Assembly (NCBI GenBank): GCA_003539495.1
Contig: DPPB01000031.1
Coordinates: forward strand, 157,214-221,213
Length of the DNA: 64,000 nt
Source of the DNA: Oscillibacter sp.
Lineage (GTDB): Bacteria; Bacillota; Clostridia; Oscillospirales; Oscillospiraceae
Reading direction: 5' to 3'
Shown: piece by piece, positions 41,628-49,585 of the stretch
Layout: each line of letters starts with the position of its first letter
Numbering within the stretch: position 1 is the first letter of the stretch
Notes under the pieces: model-generated
The model's database searches: none
What the model was told of the DNA's origin: nothing
The model's input: the letters and a program-made list of their open reading frames with translations, nothing else
Translations under genes and position numbers: made by a program

Positions 41628-41651
41628 CGGCAATAGTCGGAGGAGTTTTTA
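41628..41651 (-). terminator. Terminator of the rplU-prp-rpmA operon
   Basis: AAACTCCTCCG and CGGAGGAGTTT form an 11-bp stem; on the minus strand the stem ends in TTTTTT. Confidence 0.8.
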
Positions 41652-41659
41652 TGATCCAA

Positions 41660-41941
41660 TTACTCGGCGGGGTAGACAGAGACCTGCTTGCGGTCCTTGC
41701 CCAGGCGCTCGAAACGGACAACACCGTCAGCCTTGGCAAAGAGGGTATCGTCGGAGCCGATGCCCACGTTCTTGCCGGGGTGAATGTGCGTGCCGCGCTG
41801 GCGCACCAGGATATTGCCGGACAGAACAAACTGACCGTCAGCACGCTTGGGGCCCAGGCGCTTGGACTCGGAATCACGGCCGTTCTTGGTGGAGCCCATA
41901 CCTTTTTTATGGGCGAAGAATTGCAGACCGATATACAGCAT
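41660..41941 (-). CDS. rpmA: 50S ribosomal protein L27
   Basis: A 93-residue large-subunit protein near the peptidyl-transferase centre. The N-terminus MLYIGLQFFAHKKGMG carries the Firmicute-type extension ending LQFF before AHKKG, which must be removed by the Prp protease, encoded just upstream. The body, GSTKNGRDSESKRLGPKRADGQ, is diagnostic. Confidence 0.97.
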   Translation of the reverse strand: MLYIGLQFFAHKKGMGSTKNGRDSESKRLGPKRADGQFVLSGNILVRQRGTHIHPGKNVGIGSDDTLFAKADGVVRFERLGKDRKQVSVYPAE

Positions 41942-41989
41942 AATTCAGTACCATCCTTTCTGATAAGATGATTGCGGGGAAACAGGAGG

Positions 41990-42319
41990 TCACTCCTCCA
42001 TCACTTCGATGTTTTCGGGGTATTCGTCGTGGAGCTGGGTAAGGTAGACCATGAGCCCCGTCAGCAGATTCTGACAGGTGCTCTCCGCCGGGGCGGACAG
42101 GCCGCCGGGCAGGCGGAAGGAGATCTTCGCGTCCTTCTCCCGGACCTTTACCGAGGCGCACAGGCCCATCACGTCGTTGACGGTACATTCGACCAGACGG
42201 ATGGCACTGGTGACGGCGGCGCAGACAATGTCCTCGCCCTCCTGGCCCCAGCCGCTGTGGCCCTGGACATCAAAGCCCACGATGCGGGCTTGCTCCACAA
42301 GGAATGAAACGGTGGTCAT
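41990..42319 (-). CDS. prp: Ribosomal-processing cysteine protease Prp
   Basis: A 109-residue protease that trims the N-terminus of L27. The catalytic dyad is visible: His in FDVQGHSGWG (about residue 21) and Cys in EDIVCAAVTSA (about residue 33). It lies between rplU and rpmA, its conserved place in Firmicutes. Confidence 0.96.
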   Translation of the reverse strand: MTTVSFLVEQARIVGFDVQGHSGWGQEGEDIVCAAVTSAIRLVECTVNDVMGLCASVKVREKDAKISFRLPGGLSAPAESTCQNLLTGLMVYLTQLHDEYPENIEVMEE

Positions 42320-42325
42320 ACGCTC

Positions 42326-42637
42326 TTAGAAAGTGATCTTGCCGATCTCAACCTTGGTGTAAGGCTGACGATGGCCTTGGCGTTTGCGATAACCCTTTTT
42401 GGGGGTGTACTTGAAGATACGGATCTTCTTGCCCTTGCCGTTCTTGACGACGGTGGCGTCCACCTTGGCGCCCTCCACCACGGGAGTGCCGAACTTGGTG
42501 TTCTCCCCATCCACGATGGCCAGAACCTGATCGAAAACCACGGCGTCGCCGGCGTTGACATCCAGCTTCTCAATGAACAGAGTGTCACCCTCAGAAACAT
42601 TGTACTGCTTGCCACCGGTCACGATGATTGCCTGCAT
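42326..42637 (-). CDS. rplU: 50S ribosomal protein L21
   Basis: A 103-residue ribosomal protein: AIIVTGGKQYNVSEGD at the start and FKYTPKKGYRKRQGHRQPYT near the end are signatures. The start is at the ATG after AAAGGTAGGTGCAACAAGT; a longer in-frame start is unsupported. First gene of rplU-prp-rpmA. Confidence 0.97.
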   Translation of the reverse strand: MQAIIVTGGKQYNVSEGDTLFIEKLDVNAGDAVVFDQVLAIVDGENTKFGTPVVEGAKVDATVVKNGKGKKIRIFKYTPKKGYRKRQGHRQPYTKVEIGKITF

Positions 42638-42732
42638 ACTTGTTGCACCTACCTTTCCTTTATTACGGACTCGCTGTCGGGGGCGGCCTGCCAAGGGGCA
42701 GACGCTTGTGACCCATTCAAAGCGGCTTATAT
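42638..42732 (-). promoter_or_regulatory. Probable L21 leader of the rplU operon
   Basis: The roughly 90-base leader is GC-rich and structured, with a stem around CTGCCCCTTGGCAG, and ends in the GGTGCAAC element seen before rplU in many Firmicutes, where L21 leaders give autogenous control. The class is assigned from position and this end motif only. Confidence 0.5.
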
Positions 42733-42761
42733 AGTTTAACAGACTTTGGGATGCCTGTCAA
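42733..42761 (-). promoter_or_regulatory. Promoter of the rplU operon
   Basis: Minus strand: TTGACA (42761-42756), a 17-base spacer and TAAACT (42738-42733). Confidence 0.75.
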
Positions 42762-42784
42762 CTGATTTGGGGAAGTTTTTCAGC

Positions 42785-43252
42785 TTATTTTGCGGGATAT
42801 TTGAGCTTTTCCTCCGTCCAGGAGGCAATAAGGTCACGATACCAGGCACAGTAGGCCCGGCCCTCCTCCACGCTGAGGTTTTTATAATTGCCGCACTCGG
42901 CAGCGGAGCAGCCGGGCATGGGGCCGCTGTACTCGGCGGCCCGGGCGAAAACCGCCTGCAGGAGGGCGATGGCCTGGCTGCCGGTCAGCTTATCCCCGTC
43001 ATAGAGGAAGTAAAAGCCTGTCTGGCAGCCCATGGGCCCGAAGTAGATCACCGCATCCCGGCTCTCGGAATTGCGCAGGAGGGTGGCAATGAGATGCTCC
43101 ACGGAGTGCATCTGGCTGTTTGAAAGCAGCTGGCCGGTGTTGGGCCTTTTAAAGCGCAGATCAAAAGTCACCACGTTCCCGTCTCGCCGGGAGAGATACA
43201 GACCGGGCACCAGCACGGTGTGATCCACGGTAAAGCTTGCGATACGCTCCAT
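42785..43252 (-). CDS. luxS: S-ribosylhomocysteine lyase LuxS
   Basis: A 155-residue iron enzyme that splits S-ribosylhomocysteine into homocysteine and the AI-2 precursor DPD. The metal site HSVEH (HxxEH, about 49-53), the FGPMGCQTGFY segment and the later Cys in SAAECGNYKNL are present. It follows mtnN with a one-base TAATG overlap, so the two consecutive steps of the activated methyl cycle are coupled. Confidence 0.97.
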   Translation of the reverse strand: MERIASFTVDHTVLVPGLYLSRRDGNVVTFDLRFKRPNTGQLLSNSQMHSVEHLIATLLRNSESRDAVIYFGPMGCQTGFYFLYDGDKLTGSQAIALLQAVFARAAEYSGPMPGCSAAECGNYKNLSVEEGRAYCAWYRDLIASWTEEKLKYPAK

Positions 43253-43926
43253 TATTCCGCCTCCAGGTTGCCGATAAATTTCATGGCCACGCCGTTCAAT
43301 TCCCGGATGGCCTCGGGGAAGTTGAAGAAGAAGTCGTGGTGCTCCAGCACGCAGTCGCTGACGGACTTCAAGGACAAAAACGGCACGTCATTCCGGCAGC
43401 ACACCTGGGCCACGGCGCCCCCCTCCATCTCGCACAGCAGCGGGTGGAAGGTGTCATAGATCCAGTGGCTGCGGGGGGTATCGGTGGCGAACCAGTCGCC
43501 GGTGGCAACCATCCCCGTGCGGTAGGGCAGGCCCGTTTTATCCATGGCGGATCTGGCCTTCTCCGGCCAGGCGGTGGGGAACTCCACCTTATTCACCGTG
43601 GACACCAGGCCCACAGGATCGCCCAGGGCGGAGGTGTCCGAATCGTGCTGCACAAAGCCTGTGGCCAGCACCAGTGTCCCGATGGGCACATTTTCAAAGC
43701 AGCCCGCCACGCCTACATTCAGCACCACATCGGGGGCGTAGCGGCTGATAAGAAGCTGGGTGGACATGGCGGCATTCACCTTGCCCACGCCTCCGGCACA
43801 GGCCACTATATTTTCACGGATTTGGTAAAAGGATGCACCGGACACCTTTTCTATAAGGTGGGCGTTTTCGTTTTTCAGCAGGCTCTCGATTTCGCCGTCC
43901 ATGGCGTACATCATGCCTATTTTCAT
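43252..43926 (-). CDS. mtnN: 5'-methylthioadenosine/S-adenosylhomocysteine nucleosidase
   Basis: A 224-residue nucleosidase that removes adenine from SAH and MTA, feeding LuxS. Motifs: AMDGEIESLL at the start, NVGVAGCFENVPIGTLVLA, and CEMEGGAVAQVC with the catalytic MEGGA, then SVSDCV (usually SDxA) near the end. The start MKIGMMYAM follows AAAGGAG. The leader is unusually long (about 195 bases). Confidence 0.95.
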   Translation of the reverse strand: MKIGMMYAMDGEIESLLKNENAHLIEKVSGASFYQIRENIVACAGGVGKVNAAMSTQLLISRYAPDVVLNVGVAGCFENVPIGTLVLATGFVQHDSDTSALGDPVGLVSTVNKVEFPTAWPEKARSAMDKTGLPYRTGMVATGDWFATDTPRSHWIYDTFHPLLCEMEGGAVAQVCCRNDVPFLSLKSVSDCVLEHHDFFFNFPEAIRELNGVAMKFIGNLEAE

Positions 43927-44035
43927 GGAGTGGTCTCCTTTCGGTTTCAAATTCAGCGTGTTGAAAAAGTCTTTTCGCCCCGCCGCCTAAGCTTTTGAAG
44001 CTTTAAGAGAGCTTCAAGAGCTACTGATTTCAATG

Positions 44036-44066
44036 GTAAGGGACACCCTTGTTGGGTTTCCCTCAC
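44036..44066. repeat. 31-bp hairpin element, copy 2
   Basis: GTAAGGGACACCCTTG...GGGTTTCCCTCAC resembles the hairpin at 33968-33998 and lies in the long mtnN leader. Confidence 0.45.
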
Positions 44067-44128
44067 ACACCCTTCCTCACGGTTCTTGCAAATTCTACCG
44101 CTTTATCTGCAATCTGAAATTGCCTCAT

Positions 44129-44157
44129 ATTATACCTTTTTTTGCTCCGAATTGCAA
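44129..44157 (-). promoter_or_regulatory. Promoter of mtnN-luxS
   Basis: Minus strand: TTGCAA (44157-44152), a 17-base spacer and TATAAT (44134-44129). The start point would be near 44122, leaving a leader of about 195 bases with no known riboswitch class recognised. Confidence 0.75.
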
Positions 44158-44164
44158 CAGGCCG

Positions 44165-44193
44165 TTGCCCGAAACGAAAAAATAGGGTAGAAT
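44165..44193 (+). promoter_or_regulatory. Promoter of tmcAL
   Basis: TTGCCC (44165-44170), 17-base spacer, TAGAAT (44188-44193), divergent from the mtnN promoter. Confidence 0.6.
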
Positions 44194-44227
44194 GGAATCA
44201 GATTTTGAATGGCAAGGAGGGACGGCC

Positions 44228-45388
44228 ATGGACGCAGTGGGCGTTGTATGTGAATTTGACCCCCTGCACCGGGGACATGAGCGGCTGCTGCGCCGGGCCG
44301 GGGAATCGGGCCGGGTGCTGGTGTGCGCCATGAGCGGCAACTTCACCCAGCGGGGCGGCGCAGCCTGTGTGGAGAAATTTGCCCGGGCGGAGATGGCCGT
44401 GCGCTGCGGGGCCGATCTGGTGGTAGAGCTGCCCACTCCCTGGGCCATGGCCACGGCGGAGAAATTCGCAGACGGCGGCGTATCCCTCCTGGCCCAATGT
44501 GGGGTGAAAACTCTCTATTTCGGCAGTGAGTGCGGGGACACAGACGCCCTGTGGGCCACGGCGGAGGCACTGCTGCGGGCGGATGTTCACCGGGCTATCC
44601 GGCTGGAAATGGGCGGAGGGCTCCCCTACGCCGCCGCCCGGCAGGCAGTGCTGGAGCGAGAAACCGGGCTCGGCGCGCTCCTGGCTCAGCCCAACAACAC
44701 CCTGGCCGTGGAATATCTCAAGGCCATCCGCCGACGGGGCCTTACCGCAGAGGCAGTTACGGTGCGCCGGGAGGACGGCGGTCACCACGGGACTGCCTCG
44801 GCCTCCCATATTCGGGCGCTGCTGGCAGCGGGCCAAGAGGCGAAGGCCTTCGCCCTGATGCCCCCACAGGCAGCGGACATCCTGGGCCGGGAGATGAAAA
44901 AGGGCCTGGCCCCGGTAGACCCAGCCCGGCTGGAGAGGGCCATGCTGGCCCGGCTGCGGCTGATGAACGAGCACGACTTCGCTTCTTACGACAGCGGCGG
45001 CGAGGGGCTGTACCGACGGGTGTATCGGGCGGTACAGGAGGGCGGCAGCCTGGGGGATATTCTGACCCGGGCCACCACCAAGCGCTACCCCACCGCCCGG
45101 GTGCGGCGGATGCTGTGGGCGGTATTCCTGGGCCTGGAGGCGCCCGGAGAGGACATCCCCTATGTCCGAATTCTGGCCGCCACAGAGGCGGGGCGAAGGC
45201 TCCTGCGGCAGATGCAGGACGCAGGTGTGCCGGTGCTGACCAAGGCGGCGGATGTGGGCCGATTGGGCCCATCGGCAGAGGCACTCTTCACCCGGGAGGC
45301 CCGCCGGACGGATGTATACGCCCTGGCATGCCCCGGCTCCCCCCTCCCCTGCGGCAGTGATTGGCGGCGGACGCCGACGATGATTTGA
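44228..45388 (+). CDS. tmcAL: tRNA(Met) cytidine acetate ligase TmcAL (YlbM family)
   Basis: A 386-residue nucleotidyltransferase-like enzyme that uses ATP and acetate to acetylate the wobble cytidine of elongator tRNA-Met. N-terminal VVCEFDPLHRGHERLL holds the HxGH nucleotide-binding motif (HRGH), followed by MSGNFTQRGGAACVEKFARAEMA, a family signature, and NNTLAVEYLKA. Length is normal. AAGGAGGG lies upstream. Confidence 0.93.
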   Translation: MDAVGVVCEFDPLHRGHERLLRRAGESGRVLVCAMSGNFTQRGGAACVEKFARAEMAVRCGADLVVELPTPWAMATAEKFADGGVSLLAQCGVKTLYFGSECGDTDALWATAEALLRADVHRAIRLEMGGGLPYAAARQAVLERETGLGALLAQPNNTLAVEYLKAIRRRGLTAEAVTVRREDGGHHGTASASHIRALLAAGQEAKAFALMPPQAADILGREMKKGLAPVDPARLERAMLARLRLMNEHDFASYDSGGEGLYRRVYRAVQEGGSLGDILTRATTKRYPTARVRRMLWAVFLGLEAPGEDIPYVRILAATEAGRRLLRQMQDAGVPVLTKAADVGRLGPSAEALFTREARRTDVYALACPGSPLPCGSDWRRTPTMI

Positions 45389-45404
45389 AGGAAGGGAAAG
45401 GCTT

Positions 45405-45676
45405 ATGCTGAAAATGATTACAGGAGCCCATATCCCCACGCCGGAGCGTTTGACCCCGTCCTATATGCTATCCGACGGGTATTTGACCGCCAATGTAAAT
45501 GCTGATGACATCCTCCCCCTGATAAACAGCTTTATTGATCTGCATGAGGGTCCCTTTTTAGCCCATCCTCCCCCGGCGAGAGTGTTGCCATTGAGCTGGA
45601 AGGCCACACTGCCGCAGATGCTATAGATATCCTGAAAAGCATTGGACTGTATTTTGCTGAGCAGCGCGAGGAGTAG
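45405..45676 (+). pseudogene. Internally deleted, frameshifted hypothetical gene
   Basis: A ribosome site (AAGGGAAAGG) and a sound N-terminus, MLKMITGAHIPTPERLTPS to SFIDLHEGPF, run to about 45560. The frame then becomes proline-rich nonsense. From about 45575 another frame reads PGESVAIELEGHTAADAIDILKSIGLYFAEQREE and stops at 45676. The two halves look like the ends of one longer Clostridial protein (by recollection about 200 residues), joined after an internal deletion that also shifted the frame. The gene should be dead. Confidence 0.65.
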
Positions 45677-45750
45677 TCATAAAAAGGGAATTTCTGCTGT
45701 AAACGGCAGAGATGAAGATTGAGCTAAAATAATTTGAAGGAGGAGCCCTT

Positions 45751-46236
45751 ATGAAAATCACCCATGCATCCATGCAGGACCTGGCGGCGGTCGCCGCGGT
45801 GGAGGCCATGTGCTTTCCCCCCGCGGAAGCGGCCACGGAAAAAGACTTTGCCGGTAGGATCCAACACTACGGGAACCACTTCTGGCTGATGTTCGACGGG
45901 GACCGGCTCATTGCGTTTGTAGACGGCTTTGTGACGGACGAGGCAGATCTGACCGACGAGATGTACGCGAACGCCGCCATGCACAACGAAAACGGTGCGT
46001 GGCAAATGATCTTCGGCGTGAACACACTGCCCCAGTACCGCAGGCACGGGTACGCCGAGAAGCTGATCCGTCAGGCCATCGACGAGGCCAAGGAGCAGGG
46101 ACGCAAGGGCCTTGTGCTGACGTGTAAGGAGAAGCTGATCCACTACTATGGGAAGCTCGGTTTTATAGACGAGGGAGTATCGGATAAATCCACCCACGGA
46201 AACGTTGTGTGGCACCAAATGCGGCTGACCTTTTAA
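45751..46236 (+). CDS. GNAT-family N-acetyltransferase
   Basis: A 161-residue acetyltransferase. The acetyl-CoA loop is QYRRHGYAEKLIRQAIDEAKEQG (about 93-115, the R/QxxGxG/A type), followed by KLIHYYGKLGF, the usual C-terminal motif. The overall form matches the AANAT-like subgroup. A strong AAGGAGGAG site is present. Substrate unknown. Confidence 0.88.
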   Translation: MKITHASMQDLAAVAAVEAMCFPPAEAATEKDFAGRIQHYGNHFWLMFDGDRLIAFVDGFVTDEADLTDEMYANAAMHNENGAWQMIFGVNTLPQYRRHGYAEKLIRQAIDEAKEQGRKGLVLTCKEKLIHYYGKLGFIDEGVSDKSTHGNVVWHQMRLTF

Positions 46237-46350
46237 TTAAGACCGTCTCAGACCGGCCGGATGATAAGTGCTTTGCCATGCTGTGCAGAAGCCATACCGA
46301 GAAACAGGGAAACGCCAAAATGGCAGAAAATCCCTTTGATTTTTCCCCGT

Positions 46351-46390
46351 CATAAGAAAAAGACGCACTTTCGTGCGTCTTTTTCTTATG
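46351..46390. terminator. Strong bidirectional terminator
   Basis: An 18-bp perfect stem (CATAAGAAAAAGACGCAC and its complement) with a 4-base loop, between converging genes. Confidence 0.92.
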
Positions 46391-46442
46391 GAGAGAGGAA
46401 GAAAGAGTCAAGCATAGCTGCTCTGTAGTAGCAAAAGATCCA

Positions 46443-46667
46443 TCAAGCGTGATTGTGCGCATGATCGGATGCACGGCGCTCCTCGTTGTCCCGCTCGGCC
46501 AGCAGTGCTTTGGCAGTGGCCCAGGTAGCGATCGCACCGAAAATCAGGGTAACATAGCCGCCCGCCGCACGAACAGGTGCATCGGCGGCCGTCAGCAGAA
46601 AGGCGGACGCCACCATCATCACAAGCATCACAACAGCAACAGAAATGTAAGTATAGATATTTTTCAT
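46443..46667 (-). CDS. Small membrane protein, 74 aa, divergent from a LysR gene
   Basis: A 74-residue protein with two hydrophobic helices (about 6-27 and 35-57) and a polar His/Asp/Glu-rich tail (ERDNEERRASDHAHNHA). AAGGAGG lies upstream. It is divergent from a LysR gene with a clear inverted repeat between, so it is probably the target of that regulator. Role unknown. Confidence 0.75.
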   Translation of the reverse strand: MKNIYTYISVAVVMLVMMVASAFLLTAADAPVRAAGGYVTLIFGAIATWATAKALLAERDNEERRASDHAHNHA

Positions 46668-46749
46668 GGTAGATTCCTCCTTGAAGATTTTTATTTTGGG
46701 GTCTTGCAGTTTCTATGGTCATATAGTAGAATAAATAACAAGAAAAGTA

Positions 46750-46771
46750 AAGCTATAGAATATTATAGCTT
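46750..46771. promoter_or_regulatory. Inverted repeat, probable LysR operator
   Basis: AAGCTATA-GAATAT-TATAGCTT is a perfect 8-bp inverted repeat between the divergent genes. It contains the T-N11-A form expected for LysR proteins. Confidence 0.6.
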
Positions 46772-46809
46772 ATATCAGTATTACTAACAGCAAAGGAGGA
46801 GGGATTTTT

Positions 46810-47691
46810 ATGGAAACAGCCCGGTGCCGGGCAGTACTGGCGGCGGCAGAGACGGGAAGCTTTTCCCGGGCGGCGGAGGTGCTGCGCTATACCCCATCGG
46901 GAGTGAACCAGCTGGTGACCGCCTTTGAAAATGAGCTGGGCTTCTCCGTATTTCGCCGCAGTACCAAGGGCGTGAGCCTGACGGAAAACGGCCAGTTGCT
47001 GCTGCCCACGGTGCGGGAATTTCTGCGCCAGGAGGACCGCCTTTTTGAGCTGGCCACAGAGATCAACGGCCTGCTCATCGGCAGCGTGACCATCGCCGCC
47101 TACTCCAGCATTGCCACCCACTGGCTGCCGGCGGTGATCCGGGTCTTTCAGCAAGACTACCCCCACGTATCTATCCGGCTCATGGAGGGCATCTGGCAGG
47201 AGGTATCCGGGTGGCTGGACGACCGCACGGCGGACATCGGTTTTTTCAGCTACCAGGAGGGCATGCCCTATGAGTGGATCCCCCTGGCGGAGGATCCTAT
47301 GCTGGCCCTGCTGCCGCAGGGCCATCCTCTGGCGGATGCATCCGCTTATCCGCTGAAGGATTGTGAGAAGGACGATTTCATCATGCCTGCCCTGGGCTGT
47401 GATGACGACGTAGAGGCCCTGTTTCGACACTACGGCATCGTGCCCAAGATCCGCTTTACCACTATGGAGAACTTTTCTGCAATGTCCATGGTGGAGCAGG
47501 GCCTGGGCATCAGCATCATGAACCAGCTTATCACCGAGGGGCATATCTGTAATGTTGTGAAACTTCCCCTGGCTCCGCCCGCCCAAATCACCATGGGCGC
47601 AGCCCTGCACTCCCGGGTGGACGCCTCCCCGGCGGTGAAAATGTTTTTAAAGTATGCCGTGCGGATGCTGACACAGACCGAAACGACATAG
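46810..47691 (+). CDS. LysR-family transcriptional regulator
   Basis: A 293-residue LysR protein: winged helix at 1-60 (GSFSRAAEVLRYTPSGVNQLVTAFENELGFSVF, where the recognition helix is diverged from the usual SQPAVS) and an effector domain (about 90-290). AAAGGAGGAGG precedes the start. The gene is divergent from the 74-residue membrane protein gene. Confidence 0.92.
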   Translation: METARCRAVLAAAETGSFSRAAEVLRYTPSGVNQLVTAFENELGFSVFRRSTKGVSLTENGQLLLPTVREFLRQEDRLFELATEINGLLIGSVTIAAYSSIATHWLPAVIRVFQQDYPHVSIRLMEGIWQEVSGWLDDRTADIGFFSYQEGMPYEWIPLAEDPMLALLPQGHPLADASAYPLKDCEKDDFIMPALGCDDDVEALFRHYGIVPKIRFTTMENFSAMSMVEQGLGISIMNQLITEGHICNVVKLPLAPPAQITMGAALHSRVDASPAVKMFLKYAVRMLTQTETT

Positions 47692-47852
47692 CAAAATGGC
47701 AGACAGCGTTTGCGTGCTGTCTGCCATTTTTATTTTTCAGGATGCTTGTCCGGTTTTTTCACCGCCACGGGGAGCTTCTCCGGGAACAGGGCCGCCCCGG
47801 ATTGTCAGCGGCGGGGGTTTAGAGCCACAGCGGGCTATCCCGCGCCTATTCT

Positions 47853-48977
47853 TTACTTTTTCAGCGTCCCATTGGCGGAGGCGGTGAGATAGGCATTGAT
47901 GAACCCGTCAATGTCGCCGTCCATCACATTTTGAATGTTGCCTGTCTCAAAGCCCGTGCGGGTATCCTTCACCAAGGTGTAGGGCATGAACACGTAGGAG
48001 CGGATCTGGCTGCCCCACTCGATCTTCATCTGCACGCCCTTGATGTCGGAGATCTTCTCCGCGTGCTGCTGGGCCTTCATTTCCGCCAGCTTGGCACGGA
48101 GCATCTTCATACAGTTATCCCGGTTTTGGAACTGGCTGCGCTCGGTCTGGCAGGAAACCACCACCCCGGTGGGGATGTGGATAAGCCGCACAGCTGAGGA
48201 GGTTTTATTGATGTGCTGGCCGCCGGCGCCGCTGGAGCGGAACACCTGCATCTCAATCTCCTCGGGGCGGATCTCGATCTCACTGTCATCCTCGATCTCA
48301 GGCATGACCTCCAGGGCTGAGAAGCTGGTCTGCCGCCGGGCATTGGCATCAAAGGGACTCACCCGCACCAGACGGTGTACGCCGTTCTCACTCTTGAGGT
48401 AACCATAGGCGTTATCCCCCTCAATGAGGATGGATGCGGACTTGATGCCCGCCTCATCGCCGTCCTCATAGTCCAGCAGCTGATAGGTAAAGCCATGCCG
48501 CTCGGCCCAGCGGGTGTACATGCGGTAGAGCATCTCCGTCCAATCCTGGGCCTCAGTGCCGCCGGCCCCGGCGTGAAAGGTGAGGATGGCGTTGTTGGCA
48601 TCGTATTCCCCGGTGAGCAGGGCCGCCAGGCGCCGGTCGCCGACCTCTTTTTCCAGGGTCTCATAGCCGGAGGCCACCTCGTCCAGTTGACTGGCATCAT
48701 CCTCCTCCTGGGCCATTTCGCACAGGGTCAGAGTGTCCTCCCAATCAGTGACCAGGTGATCGTACTTTTTGATCTTATTCTCCAGGCGCTTGATCTTTTG
48801 GGCGATCCGCTGGCTGCGCTCCACATCGTTCCAAAAGCCCTCCTGCTCTGTCTCGATCTGCAGCTCAGCCAGTTCCTTTCGGGCGGGCTCAATATTCAGT
48901 GCCTGCTCCAGCTCCTTCAGCGTGGGCTCCAGGGCCAGCAGCTTTTGTTTATAAGCATCGTATTCAATGACAGCCAT
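47853..48977 (-). CDS. prfB: Peptide chain release factor 2
   Basis: A 374-residue release factor that reads UGA/UAA. Features: N-terminal helical domain, RVSPFDANARRQTSF including the SPF codon-reading tripeptide, and the GGQ loop SSGAGGQHINKTSS. The frame is uninterrupted from the start, so there is no programmed +1 frameshift as found in many bacteria. The start at MAVIEYDAYK follows AAAGGAG; an in-frame TTG six bases earlier is less likely. Confidence 0.96.
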   Translation of the reverse strand: MAVIEYDAYKQKLLALEPTLKELEQALNIEPARKELAELQIETEQEGFWNDVERSQRIAQKIKRLENKIKKYDHLVTDWEDTLTLCEMAQEEDDASQLDEVASGYETLEKEVGDRRLAALLTGEYDANNAILTFHAGAGGTEAQDWTEMLYRMYTRWAERHGFTYQLLDYEDGDEAGIKSASILIEGDNAYGYLKSENGVHRLVRVSPFDANARRQTSFSALEVMPEIEDDSEIEIRPEEIEMQVFRSSGAGGQHINKTSSAVRLIHIPTGVVVSCQTERSQFQNRDNCMKMLRAKLAEMKAQQHAEKISDIKGVQMKIEWGSQIRSYVFMPYTLVKDTRTGFETGNIQNVMDGDIDGFINAYLTASANGTLKK

Positions 48978-49092
48978 GGTCAATTTCTCCTTTGATAATT
49001 TTCCTTAGCCTTTCTATTATAGCCGAATCCGCCCCTGCTGTAAAGCATGAATTCACTCCTTTTCTCCGCAAAAGGAGAGCTTGTTCCGTATC

Positions 49093-49251
49093 ATGCATAA
49101 AATGGGGTTGTTTCCGCCCGGAAAGCCGAAAAATACATATAAGCCCAAGCCTTACGAGCAGATGACCCATCCCGGTCAGCGCGTGCAGGTGGATGTGAAG
49201 GTCGTGCCGCGCAAGTGCATCGCGGATCCGGAGCTTCGGCTGTTCCAGTAG
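49093..49251 (+). pseudogene. DDE transposase fragment (IS481/IS3-like)
   Basis: A 52-codon frame reads MHKMGLFPPGKPKNTYKPKP, then EQMTHPGQRVQVDVKVVP and ADPELRLFQ before a stop. GQRVQVDVKVVP is the strand around the first catalytic Asp (VDV) of IS481-type transposases. Both ends of the gene are missing. It abuts an integrase remnant. Confidence 0.7.
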
Positions 49252-49585
49252 GGTATGGCAAAATGCAGAGCGCTTGCGCCTTGGTGAGTACTACCAGGAC
49301 CAGGGCTATGTCTTTACCCAGAACACCGGCGGCCCCATGCAGCCGGACAGCGTAACGGATTGGCTTGCCAAATTCAGTAAACGCCACGGCCTACCCCACA
49401 TCAACCCCCACGCCTTCCGTCACGCAATGGCCTCCATGCTATATTTCAACGGCGTGGACAGCGTATCCATTTCTAAGCGATTGGGCCACGCGCAGGTCAG
49501 CACAACAGCCAATATCTACGCCCATGTGATGGAAGCCGCCGATCAAAGAAACGCTGATATTTTGGCCGATGTATTTTTGAAAAAG
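49252..49585 (+). pseudogene. Tyrosine recombinase (phage-type integrase), C-terminal remnant
   Basis: The frame covers the end of a site-specific integrase: GEYYQDQGYVFTQ, NPHAFRHAMASMLYFNGVD (HxxR box with Arg), KRLGHAQVSTTANIYAHV (catalytic Tyr in NIYAH), ending ADILADVFLKK. The N-terminal two thirds are absent, and the C-terminus is interrupted by the IS256-family element at about 49586. Not functional. Confidence 0.8.

Noticed and set aside
47853..48977. Programmed +1 frameshift in prfB
   Set aside because: The reading frame is continuous from the start codon and no in-frame UGA near codon 25 is present.
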